Assembly: GCA_016720565.1 (NCBI GenBank)
Contig: JADKKJ010000001.1
Span: 496,001 to 560,000 of the forward strand
Direction: 5' to 3'
Origin: Chitinophagaceae bacterium
Lineage (GTDB): Bacteria; Bacteroidota; Bacteroidia; Chitinophagales; Chitinophagaceae
DNA: 64,000 nt
The notes below the pieces were generated by a model. It was not told where the DNA came from and made no database searches. It worked only from the letters and a program-made list of their open reading frames with translations. The position numbers were made by a program, and so were the translations under genes. This document shows, one piece after another, positions 34,045 to 43,108 of this stretch (its first letter is position 1; every line of letters begins with the position of its first letter).

Positions 34045-35106
34045 ATGCCTAATTTTAATGAAAGGATCAAGCAGATATTGCTTATCGGACTGGTCATCCT
34101 GCTGATCTATCTTTCCCTGCGGGAACTGGCGATCTTTATGCCCGGACTGCTGGGGGCTGTTACTTTATACATATTGAGCCGTGCTGGTTATTTCCAACTG
34201 GTTTATAACAAAAAATGGAAGAAAGGCAGGGCGGCATTTTTATTCATGTTCTACTATCTCCTGTTGCTTGGTGTGCCCATTTTTATGGCCATCACCCTGG
34301 TATCTCCCAAGATCAACCAGTTACTGAACGATCCAACTGCCCTGATCGGAAACATTAAGCTGGGCGTTTTGCAGATACAGGAAAAGTTAGGGGTGGATTT
34401 TGTTTCAGAGAAATCGCTTTCCTCTACCATAGATCAGGTAATGGCGTTTATCCCTTCAATATTAAATAGCACAGCTAACCTGTTGACCAACCTGATACTT
34501 ATGCTGTTCTTTTTGTATTATATGCTGGTGAATGGAACAGAGATCGAAAGAACCCTTTTTCGAATCATACCCCTGCAGGATGAGAACACCAGCAGACTGG
34601 CTACTGAAACAAAAAAAATGGTAAAGGCCAATGCCCTGGGTATTCCGCTGATCTCTATCATACAGGGGGTAACCGCTACAGTTGGATATGTGTTATTTGG
34701 CGTACATGATTTTGCACTTTGGGGATTCCTAACCGGGGTATTCGCGTTTTTCCCTGTGGTTGGTACAATGATCGTATGGGTTCCGCTGGTGATCTATATG
34801 TTTGCTGCAGGAGATACCTGGCATGCCACCGCACTTACTATTTACAGCATACTGGTTACCGGAAATGTGGATTATATAGCCCGTATTACCATCATGCGGA
34901 AAATGGGGGATGTTCATCCTGTAGTTACAGTACTGGGAGTGATAGTTGGGCTTGGCCTTTTTGGTTTCATTGGATTGATATTTGGCCCCCTGCTTATAAG
35001 CTATATCATCCTTCTGTTTAAGATCTATGTAAGCGAGTTTGGGGATTTTGGAAATCAGCAGCAGGTATTGAATCCGGAAGAAAAAGAAAAAAAGGGAATA
35101 CCCTGA
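34045..35106 (+). CDS. AI-2E family transporter
   Basis: This 353-residue protein of the PF01594 family has about eight hydrophobic segments, the family motif region TLVSPKINQLLNDP followed by a helix-rich loop, LFFLYYMLVNG, GIPLISIIQGVTATVGYVLFGVHDFALWG, FFPVVGTMIVWVPLVIYM and GLGLFGFIGLIFGPLLISYIILLFKIY. Despite its name, the family has few proven substrates; autoinducer-2 export and cation/proton antiport have been reported for members. The gene ends the small envelope cluster and is closed by a bidirectional terminator. Confidence 0.92.
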   Translation: MPNFNERIKQILLIGLVILLIYLSLRELAIFMPGLLGAVTLYILSRAGYFQLVYNKKWKKGRAAFLFMFYYLLLLGVPIFMAITLVSPKINQLLNDPTALIGNIKLGVLQIQEKLGVDFVSEKSLSSTIDQVMAFIPSILNSTANLLTNLILMLFFLYYMLVNGTEIERTLFRIIPLQDENTSRLATETKKMVKANALGIPLISIIQGVTATVGYVLFGVHDFALWGFLTGVFAFFPVVGTMIVWVPLVIYMFAAGDTWHATALTIYSILVTGNVDYIARITIMRKMGDVHPVVTVLGVIVGLGLFGFIGLIFGPLLISYIILLFKIYVSEFGDFGNQQQVLNPEEKEKKGIP

Positions 35107-35118
35107 TAACTTACAGAT

Positions 35119-35149
35119 AAAAAAAGGGACCCATGGGGTCCCTTTTTTT
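35119..35149. terminator. Bidirectional terminator between the AI-2E family and Bax-inhibitor genes
   Basis: Seven A, GGGACCC, a 3-base loop, GGGTCCC and seven T form a perfect palindromic hairpin between two convergent genes. Confidence 0.88.
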
Positions 35150-35162
35150 ATGCGGGGTCTTA

Positions 35163-35915
35163 TTAGTTACGCTGAAGTTTGCTCAGCAGTCGGAGCAATT
35201 CAAAGTACAACCATACAATGGTAACCAGCAAGCCAAAAGCGCAGTACCATTCCATATATTTTGAGGCGCGTAATTCAACACCTTTTTCTATTGTATCAAA
35301 ATTCAGCAGAAGGTTCAATGCTGCAAGCGCGGAAACCAAAACAGAAAAGCCAATGCCTAATGGAGTAGCCGCATTGGTAAAGCCTGTCAATGGACTGCCG
35401 GTGAACAGGACCCAGAGCCACTGAATAAGATAGAAGAACATTAGGGCAGCTGTTGCGATAATGATGACCATTCTGAATTTTTCAGTAACACGAATGATCT
35501 TGTAACGATAGATCAGGAACATGACTAGGGTTACCAATAAAGTAAGGGCTACCGCCTGCATCGGAAGACCAGGGTAGGTGTAGTTATAGATGGCAGAAAT
35601 TGATCCTACAAATAATCCTTCCAGGATAGCATATACAGGCGCCAGGATATGACCCCATTCTTTTTTAAAGGCAAGGATGATAGCAACTATCAATCCTCCG
35701 AATACGCCTGTAAGCATCAGTGGCATGGGGTCGGATCCCAGGTAAAACTGGTTCCAGGCAAAAAAAGTAGTTCCCATCATCAGCACCATCATGATGCCGA
35801 ATTTGTTCATGGTACCATTAACACTCATCACCTGGGCATCACCTAATCCTTCCAGAATGGTTCCCTGAAAGGATTTTTCCTGCAGGGCAGGGTTACTAGA
35901 TTTTAATAAGGCCAT
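35163..35915 (-). CDS. Bax inhibitor-1 / YccA-like membrane protein
   Basis: This 250-residue protein has seven hydrophobic segments after a polar start (SNPALQEKSFQGTI). Segments such as MNKFGIMMVLMMGTTFFAWNQF, HILAPVYAILEGLFVGSISAIYNYTYPG and FDTIEKGVELRASKYMEWYCAFGLLVTIVWLYFELLRLL match the Bax1-I / YccA family, which includes pH-sensitive calcium-leak channels and modulators of membrane proteolysis. A -7 element lies upstream. The function here is inferred only from the family. Confidence 0.9.
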   Translation of the reverse strand: MALLKSSNPALQEKSFQGTILEGLGDAQVMSVNGTMNKFGIMMVLMMGTTFFAWNQFYLGSDPMPLMLTGVFGGLIVAIILAFKKEWGHILAPVYAILEGLFVGSISAIYNYTYPGLPMQAVALTLLVTLVMFLIYRYKIIRVTEKFRMVIIIATAALMFFYLIQWLWVLFTGSPLTGFTNAATPLGIGFSVLVSALAALNLLLNFDTIEKGVELRASKYMEWYCAFGLLVTIVWLYFELLRLLSKLQRN

Positions 35916-35934
35916 ATTTTTTTTGTTTATAGTT

Positions 35935-35942
35935 TAAAGATA
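35935..35942 (-). promoter_or_regulatory. Possible -7 element of the Bax-inhibitor gene
   Basis: On the minus strand this reads TATCTTTA, one mismatch from TAnnTTTG, 20 bases before the ATG. Confidence 0.4.
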
Positions 35943-36007
35943 TAAAATTAGCCCGGATCACAAACAGCGTGTCCAGCAGCCATTCTGCGCATTTAACAGA
36001 TCTTTCG

Positions 36008-37924
36008 TTAATAATGCCAGCGAACAAAAGCTTCCATGGCAGCATAATGGGTCAGGCCGAGATCAGCGTACAGGACAGCGGTAGCCGCATTTCTTTCTTC
36101 CGCCCTTTGCCAGAATTCCCTGGAATCATTCCCCTGGAAGGGAACCATGTCCTTCTGCGACTGGTGTATGAAAATGCCATATCGTTTTTTAAGTACCTGG
36201 TCGGGACTCATGGGTATGGCCATTTCGATCTCTTCAATGTTCCATTCCTGCCAGGCGCCTTTATACAACCAAAGCCAGCAATCCGCTATCCATGGTTCTG
36301 CGGCGGCTTTTAATCGCTTCAACGCCTCCAGCACTACCCGGAAGCAAATGATATGCGTTCCATGGGGATCTGCGAAATCTCCTGCGCAATAGACCTGCTG
36401 CGGCTTTATTTCTCTTAATAGTTCCATGGTGATCTTCACGTCCTTCTCACTCATTGGCTTTTTTTCGATGGTGCCTGTTTCATAAAATGGCAGATTCAGG
36501 AAATGTATATTTTTTTCTTTTATCCCCACATAGCGGCAGGTGGCCCTTGCTTCGCATCGGCGTATCAACCCTTTGATAGCGCGGATGGCGGGTGTATCTA
36601 CCTGTGAGGATCTTTTTCGTGAAATGAATTTCCTGGCATCCTGGAATATCTTGCCTGATTTTTTTGTGTCAATACCAGCGATCTCTTCAAAGCCTACTGC
36701 AAAATCAAGGAACCTGGTCACAAATTCATCGGTTACTGCAATATTACCGCTGGTTTGATATCCCACATGTACATCATGGCCCTGGTCCTGCAATCGTTGA
36801 AATGTTCCACCCATACTGATAATATCATCGTCTGGGTGAGGGGAGAATATCAGCACTTTTTTAGGGTAGGGATCTGATCTTTCCGGGTGACCTGGAATCA
36901 CGGCACCGGGTTTACCAGCCGGCCAGCCGGTGATGGTATCACGGAGCATATAATATACCTGCAGGTTGATCTCATAGGCATCGCCTTTTTCTACCAGCAG
37001 GTCACTGAGTCCATATTCATTATAATCACTGTTCGTAAGGCTTAATACGGGCTTCTTTAATTTCAGCGCCATATTCACTACCGCTTTACGCACAATAGCA
37101 GGGGTCCAAACGCAATCACCGGTAAGCCAGGGCGATTTGAACCTGGTAAGTTCCGAAGCAGCAGATTCATCTATAATAAAACTTACGTCATCATGATTCT
37201 GCAATAACGAAGCAGGTACTTGTTCCGTATCATCATCCTCCACCGCTTTTTTTATAACGGCGGCCTTGCCGGGACCCCAGGCCATCAGTAAGATCCTTTT
37301 AGATTTCATGATGGTACTGATACCCATGGTCAGTGCCAACCGGGGTACTTCAGAAATATTGGGGAATTCATAGGAATTGGCGATCCGGGTGGAATTATCC
37401 AATGTGATCAGCCTTGTGCGGGAATAAATACCGGATCCTGGTTCATTAAAACCAATATGGCCATTATTACCAATGCCTAATATCTGCAGGTCGATACCAC
37501 CGGCATCTTCGATCATTTTTTCGTATTGGCGGCAATATTCTTTTATATCTTCTTTACTGGTCTCACCATTTGGAATATGGATATTTTTTGGATTGATATC
37601 CACATGGTCGAACAACTGGGTCCGCATAAAGCGGTTATAACTTTGCAACGCTGTATTAGCGATGGGATAATATTCGTCCAGGTTAAATGCGATCACATTC
37701 TTAAAACTCAGTTTCTCTTCCCGGTGCATGCGCACCAGTTCCGCATAAAGGGTTTTGGGTGTGGAGCCAGTGGCCAGGCCAAGCACGCATTTTTCCTTTC
37801 TTTTTTGTTTTTCACGGATAAGATTGGCCACCTGCTTTGCAGCAAACAGGGAACCTTGTTTCAGGTCGGGGAAGATCTTTACTGGTATTTTTTCAAAACT
37901 GTCAGACAAGTCAATTGGTGCCAT
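36008..37924 (-). CDS. nagB: Glucosamine-6-phosphate deaminase fused to a PIG-L/LmbE deacetylase-like domain
   Basis: This 638-residue two-domain protein has an N-terminal NagB part (about 1-270): GLATGSTPKTLY, FNLDEYYP, and NNGHIGFNEPGSG. It converts GlcN-6-P to fructose-6-P and ammonia. The C-terminal part (about 375-638) is PIG-L/LmbE-like: SPHPDDDIISMGG, and ADPHGTHIICF with the zinc-type His residues, a fold used for N-acetyl-sugar deacetylation. A single protein could then perform both deacetylation and deamination; no separate NagA is seen nearby. This fusion is common in Bacteroidota. It lies 32 bases after the GH20 hexosaminidase gene on the same strand, so the pair supports GlcNAc use. 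Confidence 0.92.
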   Translation of the reverse strand: MAPIDLSDSFEKIPVKIFPDLKQGSLFAAKQVANLIREKQKRKEKCVLGLATGSTPKTLYAELVRMHREEKLSFKNVIAFNLDEYYPIANTALQSYNRFMRTQLFDHVDINPKNIHIPNGETSKEDIKEYCRQYEKMIEDAGGIDLQILGIGNNGHIGFNEPGSGIYSRTRLITLDNSTRIANSYEFPNISEVPRLALTMGISTIMKSKRILLMAWGPGKAAVIKKAVEDDDTEQVPASLLQNHDDVSFIIDESAASELTRFKSPWLTGDCVWTPAIVRKAVVNMALKLKKPVLSLTNSDYNEYGLSDLLVEKGDAYEINLQVYYMLRDTITGWPAGKPGAVIPGHPERSDPYPKKVLIFSPHPDDDIISMGGTFQRLQDQGHDVHVGYQTSGNIAVTDEFVTRFLDFAVGFEEIAGIDTKKSGKIFQDARKFISRKRSSQVDTPAIRAIKGLIRRCEARATCRYVGIKEKNIHFLNLPFYETGTIEKKPMSEKDVKITMELLREIKPQQVYCAGDFADPHGTHIICFRVVLEALKRLKAAAEPWIADCWLWLYKGAWQEWNIEEIEMAIPMSPDQVLKKRYGIFIHQSQKDMVPFQGNDSREFWQRAEERNAATAVLYADLGLTHYAAMEAFVRWHY

Positions 37925-37956
37925 CAGTTAATAGTTGTAAGTGGTCAAAGGTACAA

Positions 37957-40296
37957 TTATCGTAACTCTATCTCATCTACGAATAACCAGGCTTTTGATC
38001 CAGCTCCCGGGAAACCATCCGGAATATTTCCCTGGTTCAGGATCCTGATCTTCAAATAAAGGAAAGAAGATGCAGGGAAACGGATCGTTGTAATGCCATT
38101 TCCAATGGTGGAGGGCACTGGTTGAAAACCTGTTTCTTTTCCCAGTAACGACCAATTTGTCCCATCCTCGGACCCTGATACTTCCACCGCCGCCGGCCTC
38201 CATATCCATGATCCTGTTTGTTCCAAACTATGTACACGGACCTCGCTGGTCTTTGCATTGGGAGCAGCCTCCAGGATAGCCTCGCAATCCTCCCCGCTGA
38301 ACCCAAGGAATTCTTTGGACCTTCCAGTGCCCTTGGTATTGATAATACCGTTCACTAAAGTAAATGGGCCATCTCCCGGGTATTTGGAGGAAGCAGGCTT
38401 TGTAAGTTTGATAACTGCTCCCGTGCCGGCATTCAGGTCAAACTGCTGGGTAAGGGTAGTGAGCAATTTTCCCGACAGGTAAAGCATGGCTTTGTATTCG
38501 CCGGTTGAATTGATGGATATAGGTTCGGTATATTCCACCGCTGCTGTATTTGCGGGACCTGTATATTTTATCTGGGCATTTTTAAATTTCGTGGAAAGCT
38601 GCCATTTTAATTTTGAACCCTTATCACCAGGAAGAACGCTGGACTTAAGATCAAAATAGGCCTTGCTGTAATTAATATGGTCTTTTTTGTATCTCTCCAT
38701 GGCATTTACCATGCGCATTTCAAAATCATTCCAGTTCCTGTTCTCTTTACTGCTCCATAATATTTCTGAAAGCGCCTCCAGTCGGGGGAACAGCATGTAT
38801 TCTATTTTGGCAGGATTGTCAATGTATTCCGTCCATAAATTTGCCTGGGCGCCCAGTACATGTTTTCCTTCTTCTTCCGTAAGTACGGATGGCACGGGCT
38901 CATATTCATACACTTTTTCTACAGGGTTGAAACCTCCAATGGTCACGCTGTCTTCATTCTCCGATTGGCTATGGTCAAAATATACGGGGTTACCCGGGGT
39001 CATGATCACATCGTGTCCCTGTTTGGCAGCATCGATCCCGCCTTCAATTCCTCTCCAGCTCATCACCACCGCGTTCTGCGCCAATCCGCCTTCCAGTATC
39101 TCATCCCAGCCGATCAGCACTTTGCCTTTGGTCTTTAAATAATTTTCCATTCGCTGTACGAAATAACTCTGCAACTGGTGTTCATCCTTCAGTCCCTTTT
39201 CCTTCATTCGTTGCTGACAGTTGGGGCAGATCTTCCAATGGGTCTTGGGACATTCATCACCGCCGATATGAAAATATTTGGAAGGAAATAACTGGCTTAC
39301 TTCATCCACTACATCCTGCAGGAACAGGAAAGTGGAATCTTTGCCTGCACAGAATACATCATCAAAAACTCCCCAGGTTTCCTGCACCAGTTTTATACGA
39401 CCGTTCTTTTGTTCCTCCACACTTTTTTTAGAGATCATGTTTGCAGGGATAGCGGTAGGCTTAGACGGGAAACAACTCAGATAGGGGTAAGCCGCAATGG
39501 CGGCAGAACCATGCCCGGGCATTTCGATCTCCGGGATCACTTCTATAAATCGATCAGCAGCGTATTGGACAACTTCTCTGACCTGCTGCTGGGTATAAAA
39601 ACCACTGTAAGGTTTCTCATCATTCCCTTTGCCGGGATAACGTCCTATGATGGTGCCATTTCTTTTAGAACCGATACGGGTAAGCTCAGGATATTTTTTG
39701 ATCTCGATCCTCCAGCCCTGGTCATCTGTTAAGTGCCAGTGAAAAATATTCATTTTATGGAAGGCCAGGTAGTCGATATATTTTTTAATGAAGGAGACCT
39801 CAAAAAAATGACGGCTAACATCCAGGTGCATACCCCGGTAGGAAAAGCGGGGCTTATCATAAATATGCAGGAAGGGGATTTCCTTCGAAGCAGCCATATC
39901 TATGGGAAATAGTTGAAATAAACTTTGAATGGCATGGAAGGCCGATTCATCGAAATTTGAAGTGATGCGAATGCCTTCCTCTGTCACATCCAGTTTATAG
40001 GCTAATCCGCCGCCTGTTGGCATCCTGCGGGTATTGAATTGAATAGTCGCATTGGCCTCTTTGGTCTTTACCAGTTCCACCTGGAACCGTTTTTTCATTT
40101 CAGTTGAAAAATAAGCGAACAGGTTATCCCATGATGCAGTGGTCAGGTCGGAGCTAACGGTGATCTTACCGGTAATGGTAAAATGGCCTGGTGATGTTTT
40201 GAGTTCCAAAGGTTTTGGAATGATGGAAATGGCAGGTTCCTGGGCGCTGATGGTTCCTATGGAAAAAAGCAGCAGGGAGAGGATGGCAAGTCTCAT
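37957..40296 (-). CDS. Secreted GH20 beta-N-acetylhexosaminidase with appended C-terminal modules
   Basis: This 779-residue enzyme has a signal peptide (cleavage after ISAQ, residue 19). A GH20b-type N-terminal domain is followed by the catalytic barrel from FSYRGMHLDVSRHFF. The catalytic pair Asp347-Glu348 sits in HIGGDECPKTHW, and FHWHLTDDQGWRIEIK is the family motif. The C-terminal about 230 residues carry a chitobiase-type (CHB_HEX_C-like) segment and an F5/8-type beta-sandwich ending in KAWLFVDEIELR. It removes terminal GlcNAc or GalNAc from glycans outside the cytoplasm. It is the first gene of a pair with nagB. Confidence 0.95.
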   Translation of the reverse strand: MRLAILSLLLFSIGTISAQEPAISIIPKPLELKTSPGHFTITGKITVSSDLTTASWDNLFAYFSTEMKKRFQVELVKTKEANATIQFNTRRMPTGGGLAYKLDVTEEGIRITSNFDESAFHAIQSLFQLFPIDMAASKEIPFLHIYDKPRFSYRGMHLDVSRHFFEVSFIKKYIDYLAFHKMNIFHWHLTDDQGWRIEIKKYPELTRIGSKRNGTIIGRYPGKGNDEKPYSGFYTQQQVREVVQYAADRFIEVIPEIEMPGHGSAAIAAYPYLSCFPSKPTAIPANMISKKSVEEQKNGRIKLVQETWGVFDDVFCAGKDSTFLFLQDVVDEVSQLFPSKYFHIGGDECPKTHWKICPNCQQRMKEKGLKDEHQLQSYFVQRMENYLKTKGKVLIGWDEILEGGLAQNAVVMSWRGIEGGIDAAKQGHDVIMTPGNPVYFDHSQSENEDSVTIGGFNPVEKVYEYEPVPSVLTEEEGKHVLGAQANLWTEYIDNPAKIEYMLFPRLEALSEILWSSKENRNWNDFEMRMVNAMERYKKDHINYSKAYFDLKSSVLPGDKGSKLKWQLSTKFKNAQIKYTGPANTAAVEYTEPISINSTGEYKAMLYLSGKLLTTLTQQFDLNAGTGAVIKLTKPASSKYPGDGPFTLVNGIINTKGTGRSKEFLGFSGEDCEAILEAAPNAKTSEVRVHSLEQTGSWIWRPAAVEVSGSEDGTNWSLLGKETGFQPVPSTIGNGITTIRFPASSFLYLKIRILNQGNIPDGFPGAGSKAWLFVDEIELR

Positions 40297-40306
40297 GTGG
40301 GTTAAC

Positions 40307-40314
40307 TATATTTC
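40307..40314 (+). promoter_or_regulatory. Possible -7 element of the NTF2-like gene
   Basis: TATATTTC followed by CG is one base from the consensus and lies 16 bases before the ATG at 40331. Confidence 0.35.
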
Positions 40315-40330
40315 CGTCTAAATTAGGCCA

Positions 40331-40804
40331 ATGTCAGTGAATTCTGAGACCATAAAACGCTTTTATTCGGCCTTCGGGCAAAGGGACCATAAGACCATGA
40401 ACGCCTGTTACGGGGAGGAGATCGTTTTCAGTGATCCCGCATTTGGCTTATTGTATGATGAGGAGGTTCACCAGATGTGGGAAATGCTCTGCACGAATGC
40501 AAAGGATCTTTCATTAAAGTTCTCCGATATAGAAGAGATCGATGAAGAATATGCCACCTGCAAATGGGTAGCGGAATATACTTTCTCAAAAACGGGACGG
40601 CAAGTAAAGAACACTATAAAAGCTTTTATGCGATTCAAGGATGGGAAGATCATTGAACACAGCGATGCATTTAAGCTGAGTAAATGGGCTGCCCAGGCAT
40701 TGGGCTGGAAAGGGGTGTTGTTTGGATGGTCAGGATTTCTCCAAAAACGTATTCAGAAAAACGCCCGGTTAAGCCTGCAGCGTTTTTCTGAATCAAGAAA
40801 ATAA
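40331..40804 (+). CDS. NTF2-like (SnoaL-type) protein
   Basis: This 157-residue protein has the NTF2-like start (IKRFYSAFGQRDHKTMNACYGEEIVFSDPAFG) and the later strand pair (YATCKWVAEYTFSKTGRQVKNTIKAFMRFKDGKIIEHSDAFKL) of the SnoaL fold, a small cone-shaped barrel used by many enzymes and binding proteins. The role is unknown. It lies alone between two minus-strand genes and ends one base before the stop of the convergent pirin gene. Confidence 0.85.
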   Translation: MSVNSETIKRFYSAFGQRDHKTMNACYGEEIVFSDPAFGLLYDEEVHQMWEMLCTNAKDLSLKFSDIEEIDEEYATCKWVAEYTFSKTGRQVKNTIKAFMRFKDGKIIEHSDAFKLSKWAAQALGWKGVLFGWSGFLQKRIQKNARLSLQRFSESRK

Positions 40805-40805
40805 G

Positions 40806-41675
40806 CTATTCCAATACACCATATTTTCCCTGGCTGGCATCGCGGATGGCCTGGTCCACTTCTTCCCAGGTATTCATAAGAAAGGGTCCGTAAGCCGCTA
40901 TTGGTTCATTTATGGGTTCCCCGGAAAGTATCAGTACAATGGCTTCTTCCGTGGCCTTTAATTGAATATCCTCTCCTTCATTACTGAATAAAACAAAATG
41001 ATCTGCGCTCACAGGCTGGTCATTCACGATTACTTCACCGCTGATCACCAGGAAAGCGGTATTATAGCTGGAAGGAAAATGAAATTCGGCCATGCCTGCT
41101 TTTTTTAAACGGGCATTATAGGTTTCTATGGGTGTAAAGGTGGTAGCAGGCCCTTTCACTCCTTTGTATTCGCCCGCGATCACTTCTATAAAACTTCCAT
41201 CGGCCATTGCATAACGGCCCATCATATCATTGGTAATGGGCTGGTATTTTGGCGGGGTCTTCTTGTATTTTGCAGGAAGGTTTACCCATAGCTGCACCAT
41301 CTGGAAAGCGCCACCTTTCTCACTGAATTCTTTTTCGTGGTATTCTTTATGCAATAGTCCGGAGCCTGCCGTCATCCATTGTACATCTCCTTCACCAATA
41401 ACGCCACTGTTGCCCGCGCTGTCATGATGCGCTATCCTTCCATGATAGGCAATGGTCACTGTTTCAAAACCTGCATGCGGATGTACATCCACGCCTCGCT
41501 GAACAGCAGAAGGGGAGAATTCAATTTTGGATCCATAATCCAGCAGGAAAAAAGGACTCATCCTTTTTTTATCCATGATCCTTCCACCCGGGAAAAAATT
41601 ATGCACCCTGAAACCATCACCTACCATATGGGCCGGTGCAGGTGCTAATACAGCTTCAATTTTTTTTATTGACAT
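40806..41675 (-). CDS. Pirin-family protein
   Basis: This 289-residue double-cupin protein has VDVHPHAGFETVTIAYHGRIAHHDSAGNSGVIGEGDVQWMTAGSGLLHKEY, which carries the His-x-His and His-x-Glu metal ligands of pirins. Members act as quercetinase-like dioxygenases or redox sensors. It is the last of three genes (FMN reductase, small pirin, this pirin) with gaps of 11 and 26 bases. Confidence 0.92.
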   Translation of the reverse strand: MSIKKIEAVLAPAPAHMVGDGFRVHNFFPGGRIMDKKRMSPFFLLDYGSKIEFSPSAVQRGVDVHPHAGFETVTIAYHGRIAHHDSAGNSGVIGEGDVQWMTAGSGLLHKEYHEKEFSEKGGAFQMVQLWVNLPAKYKKTPPKYQPITNDMMGRYAMADGSFIEVIAGEYKGVKGPATTFTPIETYNARLKKAGMAEFHFPSSYNTAFLVISGEVIVNDQPVSADHFVLFSNEGEDIQLKATEEAIVLILSGEPINEPIAAYGPFLMNTWEEVDQAIRDASQGKYGVLE

Positions 41676-41701
41676 ATATATCCTTTTATAAATAAAGAAG
41701 A

Positions 41702-42412
41702 TCAGACAGGCACTTCCATCACCAGGATACTCGCATCGGAATGGGCTTCTATGGAAAGCGATCCGGTATCTGTAACTGCCAGGCCATCCCTGCGTTGCAG
41801 CCGTTCACCATTTATACTGGCTTCTCCTTCTATCAGGAATACGTATACTCCATTTTTTTTACTATGAAGTTCATAGGAAAGACGAAGGTCCTTGTCCAGG
41901 TTGCCCAGGCTGAACCAGGCATCCTGGTGTATCTGTACTCCCGGGTCATTCGATCCAAGAGGGGAGACCACGGTCAGTAATGTATTCTTCTTTTCTTCCT
42001 CTGAAAAATGCTTCTGGTCATATCGCGGAGCTATATTCCTTTCCTTCGGAAATACCCAGATCTGGAAAAACCTGACTTCCTGGTCATGATTCCTGTTCTT
42101 CTCTGAATGCTGAATACCCGTGCCGGCGCTCATCACCTGAACATCTCCCTGTTTTATCACCTGCTTGTTTCCCATGCTGTCCTGGTGTTCCAGTTCTCCT
42201 AATAAAGGAATAGAGATGATCTCCATATTGTCATGAGGGTGGGTGCCAAAACCCATGCCTGCAGAAACGGTATCATCATTCAAAACACGGAGAGCCCCAA
42301 AATGAGTTCGCTGGGGATCATAATACCCGGCAAAGCTGAAGGTATGCCAGCTATCCAGCCACCCATGATTTGCATGACCCCTGGTGGCGGCTTTGTGGTA
42401 AATGGTTTTCAT
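41702..42412 (-). CDS. Pirin-family protein, YhhW-like
   Basis: This 236-residue pirin has the N-terminal cupin motif FGTHPHDNMEIISI, then LEHQDSMGNKQVIKQGDVQVMSAGTGIQHSEKNRN, with the same metal-ligand spacing as the neighbouring pirin. The short length and C-terminal cupin (VYVFLIEGEASINGERLQRRDGLAVTDTGS) resemble E. coli YhhW, a quercetin 2,3-dioxygenase in vitro. The in vivo substrate is unknown. It is the middle gene of the redox operon. Confidence 0.92.
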   Translation of the reverse strand: MKTIYHKAATRGHANHGWLDSWHTFSFAGYYDPQRTHFGALRVLNDDTVSAGMGFGTHPHDNMEIISIPLLGELEHQDSMGNKQVIKQGDVQVMSAGTGIQHSEKNRNHDQEVRFFQIWVFPKERNIAPRYDQKHFSEEEKKNTLLTVVSPLGSNDPGVQIHQDAWFSLGNLDKDLRLSYELHSKKNGVYVFLIEGEASINGERLQRRDGLAVTDTGSLSIEAHSDASILVMEVPV

Positions 42413-42423
42413 GTGCTTTATTT

Positions 42424-42987
42424 TTAAATGACGGTCGTATTCACTTCAATGGTCAGTCTTTCAGAAAGCCAGAGGAACTCAATTATAAAATTATGGACAT
42501 TGTTTTGAAAGCTCTCCTCCAGCAGTTCTCCTTCGGGACCAAATTTTTTATCTACTGCGGGAACGATCAGCATATAAGGAGAAGCTATGCCAAATAATGC
42601 AGGCACTAATTGCAGTAATTGCTGGGAGGCGCGTATGCCACCCATGGCACCCGGAGATGCCGTAACTATACCAAATGTTTTGTGATGGCGTTTTGGAAAA
42701 TGGTCGAGCAGGTTCTTCAGGGCTGGGGAGTAACTGCCATTATATTCCGGCGTAACCAGAATATATGCATCCGCTTCAAAAACTATGCTTGCCGTCGGTT
42801 TTAAAATATCCGGCACTTTTTCCAATGAGGTCCAAACGGATTGAACAGGTTCAAGGGCCAGGTCTTTCATATCCACCAGGTCTACCTGGTGCTCCGTAGT
42901 TTCCAGTAGCTGCTGCTGAATATGAAGGGCTACACGCCTGGTCAGTGACTGCGACCTCGGGCTTCCGGATAGTATGGCTATTCTCAT
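42424..42987 (-). CDS. NADPH-dependent FMN reductase
   Basis: This 187-residue flavodoxin-fold reductase starts MRIAILSGSPRSQSLTRRVA, with the FMN phosphate loop SGSPRSQSLT, then PEYNGSYSPALKNLLDH, the FMN-contact motif, and GAMGGIRASQQL. It probably reduces quinones, chromate or free flavin. An open frame extends to 43008, but the promoter -7 element lies at 43006-43013, so the ATG at 42987 is the start. It is the first gene of the redox operon with two pirins. Confidence 0.93.
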   Translation of the reverse strand: MRIAILSGSPRSQSLTRRVALHIQQQLLETTEHQVDLVDMKDLALEPVQSVWTSLEKVPDILKPTASIVFEADAYILVTPEYNGSYSPALKNLLDHFPKRHHKTFGIVTASPGAMGGIRASQQLLQLVPALFGIASPYMLIVPAVDKKFGPEGELLEESFQNNVHNFIIEFLWLSERLTIEVNTTVI

Positions 42988-43005
42988 TTTTTTATATTTA
43001 AGATA

Positions 43006-43036
43006 CAAAGGTACTAAATCAATGTTTAAACATCAA
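43006..43036 (-). promoter_or_regulatory. Promoter of the FMN reductase-pirin operon with palindrome in the spacer
   Basis: On the minus strand a TTG (43036-43034) is followed at 20 bases by TACCTTTG (43013-43006), a full -33/-7 match. The spacer holds the perfect 12-base palindrome ATGTTTAAACAT (43022-43033), a good place for a repressor. Confidence 0.6.
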
Positions 43037-43108
43037 AATATTTTTTTGAAGGGGGCAACTGGCAATTACTTACTGGTTTTCAGTATTATTGCATAACAAT
43101 CATTCAAC

